Shown here one piece after another: positions 1-4,671 of a DNA stretch of 7,229 nt (position 1 is the stretch's first letter; every line of letters begins with the position of its first letter). This DNA is from Betaproteobacteria bacterium. Its GTDB lineage: Bacteria; Pseudomonadota; Gammaproteobacteria; Burkholderiales; Burkholderiaceae_C. A model generated the notes under the pieces. The model saw nothing but the letters and a program-made list of their open reading frames with translations, did no database searches and was not told the origin of the DNA. The stretch covers positions 1 to 7,229 of the forward strand of contig RGEP01000094.1 in the NCBI GenBank assembly GCA_009918225.1, given 5' to 3'. The position numbers and the translations under genes were made by a program.

Positions 1-1836
1 CTGCAACAGCCGGTTGAGCGTGCGCAGGGTGGTGGTGGCATTCAAGCCCATCGTCTCGCTCACCACACCCGACACCCGCAAGGCCACCACGGGCCGTGGG
101 CCCTCGACCAGCCTGACCATCAGCTCGTCCCCCACAGCCACGCCCAGATGAGCAGCCAAACGGTCGGTGAGCACAACGCCGTCTTCCTGGAGCGGCACCA
201 CGCGCCCATGCAGATCCACCAAGCGCTGCTGCTGCGCCTGGGGGTCCAGGCCTCGCAGCTGCACCCGTTGGCTGCGATGGCCCTGCACCAACGTGGCCGC
301 CACCGACCGTGACCCCTCCACGGCCACCACGCCGGGCAGCCGCGAAAGCTCGCGCAAGGCATCGGCTTGCACGGCTTCGATCGTCATCACTTGAACCTGG
401 CCGCGCCAGATGGTGTCGAACTGGCGGCTCACGATGTGCTCGATCGCGTCGCGAAAGAAGTTGCCCATGACCACCAGGGCCAAGGCACTGGCCATGCCCA
501 GCACACTGAACAGCGAACGCCAGGGGCGGCGCCTCACCTGGCGAAGGATCATGCGCAAGACCAGCGACAGGCGCAGGGCTCGCTCCAAGGCGGCCTCCCA
601 AGGCGCGCTTCTGAATCGGGGCGGTGCAGGCGGCTGCATGGCCTGAGCGGGACTCTCCCGCAGAATGCCCAACAGGGCTTGTGCGGCGCCGAGGATGGCT
701 GTTGAGCCTGCCAGCAGCACCGACTGGCCCCACACGGCAGCAGGAACGACCAGAGGCAGATCGGGAAAGCGGAAGAACTCGGCATACAGGCCCATCAGCC
801 ACTGCCCGGCCCACCAACCCAGCGCCCCACCCACGATCCAGCCCACCGCTGCAATCACCAGGACCAGCTGCAAGAGATGCACGGCCAAGCGCAAGTTGCT
901 AAACCCCAGGGCCTTGAGGCAAGCCATCTGCTCACGCTGCGTGGCCACGAGCCGCATCATCACCACATGCAGCAAAAAAATGGAAACGGCTGTGAACACC
1001 AGTGGCAGCACCGTGCCCAAAAGTCCTTGCTCTTGGATTTCGTTTTCCAGCATCTGGTGTGAGCCCTGCAGACGCCTTGGCACCGCATCCCGCCCACCCC
1101 AGCTTGGCAAGAGGTCTTGCAGCGCCGCCTGAACTTCATCAGGGCGGGCACCCGGTGCCAAGCGCAGCGCCAGTCGGGTGAAGGCGCCTTGCAAGTCCCA
1201 AGCCGCTGCCAGGGCCTGCTCATCCACCCACAAGATGCCGTAGCCGCGGGGGTCGGGCATGCCCATGGCGCCAACGAAGACCGCATCGGGTGACAGTGCC
1301 AGGCCCACAACTTCCACGGTGCGCAAGCGGCCGTTCATGAGCACCTGCAGCTGCTGCCCCACCTTCAACCCCCGGGCCTGAGCGAAGCCCTCCGAGATCC
1401 ACGCCGGCATGACCCCATCGCTTCGCTGGGCGCCCGGCCAAACAGCCGGTCGGGTCGAACCATCGGCTTGCCGCAAAACGGGCTGGTTCAAGCTCAAAGG
1501 CCGTGCGGCGTCCACCCCCACCAGATGTCCCATGACCGGGTCGACCTGTCCTGGCAGCAACAGCCGCGCGGGGCGTTCTACCGTCGCCTGAACCTGGGCC
1601 ACGCCGGGCAGGTTCTCGAATGACGGCAGGGCCGAACGGGGTGCACGCCGGACCGACGCAAACACATCCGCCATATGGGCCTGCGCATAGAAGCGGTCCC
1701 GCGCCGCTTGCAGGCTGTGCACGCAGGCCTGTGTGGTGAGCAAGGCGCCCACCGCACTGGCCACCACCAAGCCGATGGTCAGAACTTGGCTCCACAGACG
1801 GCGCAGATCGCGCGCCAACTTGCGCTGCAGCAGCAT
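1..1836 (-). CDS. FtsX-family ABC transporter permease with duplicated modules, C-terminus cut by window edge
   Basis: This is an inner-membrane permease that should pair with the ATPase encoded just upstream. Translation is open for 612 codons from ATG 1836 to base 1, so the C-terminus lies outside the window. Visible layout: a basic N-terminus, TM1 about residues 17-37, a large extracytoplasmic domain about 38-270 (MacB-like periplasmic core type), TM2 about 273-297, the loop REQMACLKALGFS (301-313) typical of FtsX domains, TM3 about 319-348 and TM4 about 363-392. A basic linker then leads to TM5 about 440-459 and a second extracytoplasmic domain. One full FtsX module plus the start of another suggests a protein of roughly 800 residues. 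The gap to the ATPase stop is 43 bases. ATG 1836 has no clear Shine-Dalgarno sequence, so translational coupling is likely; GTG 1839 and TTG 1890 (overlapping the ATPase by 11 bases) are in-frame alternatives. The N-terminal sequence after ATG 1836 fits the family. The substrate cannot be told from sequence. Confidence 0.9.
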   Translation of the reverse strand, partial: MLLQRKLARDLRRLWSQVLTIGLVVASAVGALLTTQACVHSLQAARDRFYAQAHMADVFASVRRAPRSALPSFENLPGVAQVQATVERPARLLLPGQVDPVMGHLVGVDAARPLSLNQPVLRQADGSTRPAVWPGAQRSDGVMPAWISEGFAQARGLKVGQQLQVLMNGRLRTVEVVGLALSPDAVFVGAMGMPDPRGYGILWVDEQALAAAWDLQGAFTRLALRLAPGARPDEVQAALQDLLPSWGGRDAVPRRLQGSHQMLENEIQEQGLLGTVLPLVFTAVSIFLLHVVMMRLVATQREQMACLKALGFSNLRLAVHLLQLVLVIAAVGWIVGGALGWWAGQWLMGLYAEFFRFPDLPLVVPAAVWGQSVLLAGSTAILGAAQALLGILRESPAQAMQPPAPPRFRSAPWEAALERALRLSLVLRMILRQVRRRPWRSLFSVLGMASALALVVMGNFFRDAIEHIVSRQFDTIWRGQVQVMTIEAVQADALRELSRLPGVVAVEGSRSVAATLVQGHRSQRVQLRGLDPQAQQQRLVDLHGRVVPLQEDGVVLTDRLAAHLGVAVGDELMVRLVEGPRPVVALRVSGVVSETMGLNATTTLRTLNRLLQ

Positions 1837-1879
1837 CACATGGCCCGGGCAGGCCGCGGGAGCGGCTTTGTCAGCAGCG

Positions 1880-2602
1880 TCACCATGCAATGTCTTCCAC
1901 GCGCACCTTTTGCACGGGCGACTCCAGCGCTGCAATACGCCCGTTGGCCAGGCGCACCACCCGGTCGGCCAAGCCAGCGATCACTGCGTTGTGGGTGATC
2001 ACCACCACCGTGGTGTTCAGTCGGTCGTGGATGTCCAGCAGGGTCTGCAGCACGCGCTTGCCAGTTTCGCAGTCCAAGGCACCCGTGGGTTCGTCACACA
2101 GCAGCACCGCCGGCTGCTTGACCACCGCCCGTGCAATGGCCACCCGCTGCTGCTCACCGCCCGAAATCTCGGATGGGAAGTGATGCGCACGGTCCAGCAG
2201 CCCAACCTGCTTGAGCGCCTCATCCACGGGCATGGGATGGGGCACCAGTTCTGCCACCAACGCCACGTTCTCCCACACCGTCAGGCTGGGGATCAGGTTG
2301 TAGAACTGAAAAACAAACCCCACATGCTCGCGCCGAAACCGGGTCAGGGTGGCGTCACTGGCCCCGTCCAAGCGCTGGGCGCGAAAGTGAAGCTCGCCAC
2401 AGCTGGGGCGGTCCAGTCCGCCCATCAGGTTCAGCAAGGTGCTCTTGCCACTGCCCGAAGGGCCCAACATCACCATGAACTCGCCAGCGGCCACCTCCAG
2501 GTTCACCTCCCGCAAGGCGTGTACAGCGGCTGCACCTTCACCGTAGGTCTTGCCCACCGCAAGCAGTCGAAACACGGGAGGGCTCTTGGGGGGACCGTTC
2601 AC
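1880..2602 (-). CDS. ABC transporter ATP-binding protein, LolD/MacB type
   Basis: This 240-residue cytoplasmic ATPase powers the adjacent FtsX-type permease. All nucleotide-binding motifs are intact: Walker A GPSGSGKST (47-55), Q-loop Gln99 in FVFQFYNLIP, signature ISGGEQQR (146-153), Walker B VLLCDEPTGALD (166-177, with D170 and E171) and switch His194 in VITHN. The Gln-Phe-Tyr-Asn-Leu segment after the Q-loop and the EPTGALD motif are typical of the LolD/MacB/FtsE group, which works by mechanotransmission through FtsX-type permeases rather than by classical alternating access. The start is GTG 2602: an in-frame TAG lies at 2614-2612 and no start codon falls between. Ribosome-binding complementarity upstream is poor. 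It is the first gene of a minus-strand pair and is divergent from the SRAP gene. Family and role in the pair are secure; the exported substrate is unknown. Confidence 0.95.
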   Translation of the reverse strand: MNGPPKSPPVFRLLAVGKTYGEGAAAVHALREVNLEVAAGEFMVMLGPSGSGKSTLLNLMGGLDRPSCGELHFRAQRLDGASDATLTRFRREHVGFVFQFYNLIPSLTVWENVALVAELVPHPMPVDEALKQVGLLDRAHHFPSEISGGEQQRVAIARAVVKQPAVLLCDEPTGALDCETGKRVLQTLLDIHDRLNTTVVVITHNAVIAGLADRVVRLANGRIAALESPVQKVRVEDIAW

Positions 2603-2637
2603 AGCACAAGGCTAGAGGGCTCTTCGGGCGTACTGGA

Positions 2638-2655
2638 TGAGCCTGCGCAGGCTCA
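2638..2655. promoter_or_regulatory. 18-bp perfect palindrome, candidate operator
   Basis: TGAGCCTGCGCAGGCTCA reads identically on both strands. It lies 36 bases upstream of the ATPase start and 105 bases upstream of the SRAP start. As RNA it would form a 7-bp stem with a GCGC loop, but no U-run follows on either strand, so an intrinsic terminator is unlikely. A binding site for a dimeric regulator is the more natural reading, but no regulator is encoded in the window and the match to a known operator is not recognised. Confidence 0.4.
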
Positions 2656-2710
2656 GGAAAGGGCCGGGCTTCTGTGCGCTCGAGTTGCCGTACGCGATAC
2701 TGAAGCCTTG

Positions 2711-2758
2711 CGGACGGTCACCCGGACCGTCACCCGGACCGTCACCCATGGGGTCACC
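2711..2758 (+). repeat. 12-bp tandem repeat, four units, in SRAP leader
   Basis: The units are CGGACGGTCACC (2711-2722), CGGACCGTCACC (2723-2734), CGGACCGTCACC (2735-2746) and CATGGGGTCACC (2747-2758). Units 2 and 3 are identical, unit 1 differs by one base, and unit 4 shares only the GTCACC half plus scattered bases. The array stops one base before the chosen SRAP start codon. Because the period is a multiple of three, the array stays open in the SRAP frame and would read as a Ser-Pro-Gly-Pro type stretch if translated. Replication slippage is the likely origin. Confidence 0.85.
2713..2731 (+). other. Potential hairpin within the SRAP leader repeat
   Basis: GACGGTC (2713-2719) and GACCGTC (2725-2731) are perfect inverted repeats around the loop ACCCG. 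The C-to-G change that sets unit 1 apart from units 2 and 3 is what makes the stem complementary. The same left arm could pair equally with 2737-2743 in unit 3, so two mutually exclusive foldings are possible. The 7-bp stem is GC-rich. Function is inferred only. Confidence 0.4.
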
Positions 2759-2762
2759 CATG
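2747..2762 (+). promoter_or_regulatory. Inverted repeat enclosing the SRAP start codon
   Basis: CATGGG (2747-2752) and CCCATG (2757-2762) are perfect inverted repeats around the loop GTCA. In mRNA the 6-bp stem would bury the chosen ATG (2760-2762) together with the upstream in-frame ATG (2748-2750), and would pair most of the only G-rich stretch (2750-2753) that could serve as ribosome-binding site. This could lower translation initiation. The structure is short and its effect is inferred. Confidence 0.4.
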
Positions 2763-3446
2763 TGCGCCCATTACGAAAACATCCGAGACCCGCGCATCAT
2801 CCGAGAGCACTTCAAGGCCGAGCCGCTGCATGCGGATGTGGCCGCAGAGGTGCGGCACGATGTGTGGCCTGGCTATATGGGGACCTTCATCATCAGGCCG
2901 CCTGAAGCCGATTGGGGTGATGAAGCCGTGGCCCCGCGCATCGCGCTTCCGGGCATCTTCGGCCTGCTGCCCCACTGGGCCAAAGACGACAAGCTCGCCC
3001 GCCACACCTACAACGCCCGCAGCGAGACCGTGGCAGAAAAACCCAGCTTTCGCGATGCCTGGCGCAAGGCCCGCCACTGCATCATTCCCGCCGCAGCCCT
3101 CTACGAGCCCGACTGGCGCAGCGGCAAGGCCGTTGCCACGCGCATCACACGCAGCGACGGACAAGCCCTGGGCGTTGCCGGCTTGTGGGACACCTGGCGC
3201 TCACCGCAGGGGCAGTGGCTGCACAGCTACACCATGCTCACCCTCAATGCCGATGCGCATCCCTTCATGAACCGGTTTCACAAGCCGGGGGATGAAAAGC
3301 GCATGGTGGTGGTCTTGCCGGAGTCCGACTATGACGCGTGGCTCCAAGCCAGCGCCACACAGGCCCGAGACTTCATTCGGGCTTTCCCTGCAGAACAGCT
3401 GACCATCGATCCGGGCCCTGCATCACCCGGGTCACGGGCTTCGTGA
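2760..3446 (+). CDS. yedK: SRAP-domain abasic-site processing protein (YedK/HMCES family)
   Basis: This 228-residue cytoplasmic protein belongs to the SRAP family, which binds abasic sites in single-stranded DNA and forms a thiazolidine crosslink through an N-terminal Cys, protecting replication forks from strand cleavage. The start is set by chemistry: only ATG 2760 gives Met-Cys-Ala, so that Met removal exposes Cys2. The frame is open further upstream (ATG 2748, ATG 2637), but those forms would bury the Cys. Other family marks are TYNARSET with Asn85, CIIPAAALYEP with Glu116, AGLWD (140-144), SYTMLT (156-161) and NRFHKPGDEKRM (171-182). The last resembles the usual His-x-Arg-Met-Pro motif but carries extra residues, so either His174 or His167 could be the catalytic His. 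The length is typical. It is a single gene, divergent from the ABC pair and convergent with the dioxygenase gene. The family is secure; the role in this host is by analogy with E. coli YedK. Confidence 0.93.
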   Translation: MCAHYENIRDPRIIREHFKAEPLHADVAAEVRHDVWPGYMGTFIIRPPEADWGDEAVAPRIALPGIFGLLPHWAKDDKLARHTYNARSETVAEKPSFRDAWRKARHCIIPAAALYEPDWRSGKAVATRITRSDGQALGVAGLWDTWRSPQGQWLHSYTMLTLNADAHPFMNRFHKPGDEKRMVVVLPESDYDAWLQASATQARDFIRAFPAEQLTIDPGPASPGSRAS

Positions 3447-4550
3447 TCAAGCGCCTGAGGCCGCGGGCGTCAAGGTCCCGCGCCTGATCTGGTCGCGCTC
3501 CAGGCTCTCGAACAGCGCACGGAAGTTGCCCTCACCAAATCCCTGGTCCGCCTTGCGCTGGATGAACTCGAAGAAGACCGGGCCCAGCACCGGCTGGCTG
3601 AAGATCTGCAAGAGCAGCCGCCGCTCACCATTGGCGGTGCTGCCATCCATCAGGATGCCTCGCGCCTGCAGCTCGCCCACCGGCTCGCCATGGCCGGGCA
3701 TGCGCTCCTCCAGCATGTCGTAGTACACCTGATTCGGTGCGGTCATCATGGGTACGCCGGCCATCTGCAGGGCGTCCACCGAGGCCAGGATGTCCTCGGT
3801 CAACAGCGCGATGTGCTGGATGCCCTCGCCGTTGAACTGCATCAAAAACTCTTCGATCTGACCCGAGCCGCCGCGGCCCGACTCCTCATTGAGCGGAATG
3901 CGAATCAGGTTGTCGGGCGCGGTCATCGCCTTGCTGGTCAAGCCCGTGTGGGCCCCCTTGATGTCGAAATAGCGAATTTCTCGGAAGTTGAAGAGGCGCT
4001 CGTAGAAGGCGCTCCAATAGCCCATGCGCCCGCGGTACACGTTGTGGGTCAGGTGGTCGATGAGCTTCAGGCCGTGGCCCAGGGGATGGCGGCAATCCAG
4101 CGGCTCATATTCGGGCAGGAATTCGAAATCGATGTCGTAGATGCTCTTGCCATCTTCAAATCGATCGATGAGGTACAGGGGTGCGCCGCCGATCCCCTTG
4201 ATGGCCGGCAGCCGCAGCTCCATGGGCCCTGTAGGCACTTCCACCGGCTGAGCGCCCAAGTCCAAGGCGCGCGCATAGGCCTGGTGGGCGTCCTTCACCC
4301 GAAACGCCAGGGCACAGGCGCTGGGGCCGTGCTCAGCGGCAAAGTAGCCCGCCAAGCTTCGGGGCTCGCGGTTGACGATGAAGTTGATATCGCCTTGGCG
4401 AAACAGCACCACGTCCTTGCTGCGGTGGCGGGCCACCAGGGCAAAGCCCATGCGCTCGAACAGCGGCTCCAGCACACCCGGCTTGGGCGAGGCGAACTCC
4501 ACAAACTCAAAGCCCATCAAGCCCATCGGATTGTCGTGTTGCGTCTGCAT
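3447..4550 (-). CDS. hppD: 4-hydroxyphenylpyruvate dioxygenase
   Basis: This Fe(II) enzyme converts 4-hydroxyphenylpyruvate and O2 to homogentisate and CO2, the second step of tyrosine breakdown, in the cytoplasm. The 367 residues form the usual two vicinal-oxygen-chelate domains. The iron triad is visible as His166 (LIDHLTHNV), His246 (GIQHIAL) and Glu328 (FFEFIQRK), with spacing typical of bacterial members. The C-terminal gating segment QGFGEGNFRALFESLERDQIRRG-like region is present at about 336-358. ATG 4550 is chosen because AGGAGG lies four bases upstream and the protein then starts as in the family; the frame also has an ATG at 4598 that would add 16 unlikely residues. It is divergent from the peptidase gene and tail-to-tail with the SRAP gene. 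No other homogentisate-pathway gene (such as hmgA) is in the window, so it appears to be a stand-alone unit here. Confidence 0.97.
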   Translation of the reverse strand: MQTQHDNPMGLMGFEFVEFASPKPGVLEPLFERMGFALVARHRSKDVVLFRQGDINFIVNREPRSLAGYFAAEHGPSACALAFRVKDAHQAYARALDLGAQPVEVPTGPMELRLPAIKGIGGAPLYLIDRFEDGKSIYDIDFEFLPEYEPLDCRHPLGHGLKLIDHLTHNVYRGRMGYWSAFYERLFNFREIRYFDIKGAHTGLTSKAMTAPDNLIRIPLNEESGRGGSGQIEEFLMQFNGEGIQHIALLTEDILASVDALQMAGVPMMTAPNQVYYDMLEERMPGHGEPVGELQARGILMDGSTANGERRLLLQIFSQPVLGPVFFEFIQRKADQGFGEGNFRALFESLERDQIRRGTLTPAASGA

Positions 4551-4671
4551 GAAACCTCCTGTCGTCGGCCGCATTGTGTCGTGGAACCAGCCCTCCAAAA
4601 CAGCTCAGGCCAGCCCCGAATTGCGGTTACAAATACACACCGCGCTGTGCCCTCAACACCAGGACGTCCTC
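4551..4671. promoter_or_regulatory. Divergent promoter region between hppD and S9 peptidase gene
   Basis: These 121 bases separate two divergent starts. The stretch around 4618-4640 is less GC-rich than the surroundings, as expected at a promoter. For hppD (minus strand) a weak candidate is TTGAGG (4656-4651) with TATTTG (4635-4630), but the spacer is only 15 bases. No good plus-strand pair is visible. AGGACGTCCT (4661-4670) is a 10-bp palindrome that contains the AGGA likely used as the peptidase ribosome-binding site, seven bases before ATG 4672. Confidence 0.45.
4555..4560 (-). promoter_or_regulatory. Shine-Dalgarno site of hppD
   Basis: AGGAGG on the minus strand lies four bases (TTTC) before ATG 4550. 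It is the strongest ribosome-binding site in the window and fixes the hppD start against the longer open frame. Confidence 0.9.

Larger units (their letters stand above)
2603..2759. promoter_or_regulatory. Divergent intergenic region between ABC operon and SRAP gene
   Basis: These 157 bases separate two divergent genes and must hold at least one promoter for each direction unless transcription comes from elsewhere. I see no convincing sigma-70 pair. GATACT near 2696-2701 resembles a -10 element for the plus strand but has no good -35 at the right distance. The region contains an 18-bp palindrome, a 12-bp tandem repeat and two short inverted repeats, annotated separately. I see no LexA-like CTGT-N8-ACAG site. 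Confidence 0.5.

Noticed and set aside
1220..1795. 191-codon minus-strand open frame within the permease
   Set aside because: It is in a different frame from the continuous 612-codon permease, which has clear TM segments and an FtsX motif.
1733..2905. 390-codon plus-strand open frame over the ATPase and intergenic region
   Set aside because: It is antisense to the motif-complete ATPase and overlaps the SRAP start out of frame. Its His/Gln-rich translation has no domain signature.
4551..4598. Upstream extension of hppD by 16 residues to ATG 4598
   Set aside because: AGGAGG sits four bases before ATG 4550, and the extension does not look like a family N-terminus.
4372..4671. Upstream extension of the peptidase by 100 residues
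   Set aside because: It would run antisense across hppD and reads as low-complexity basic sequence; ATG 4672 has AGGA at good spacing.
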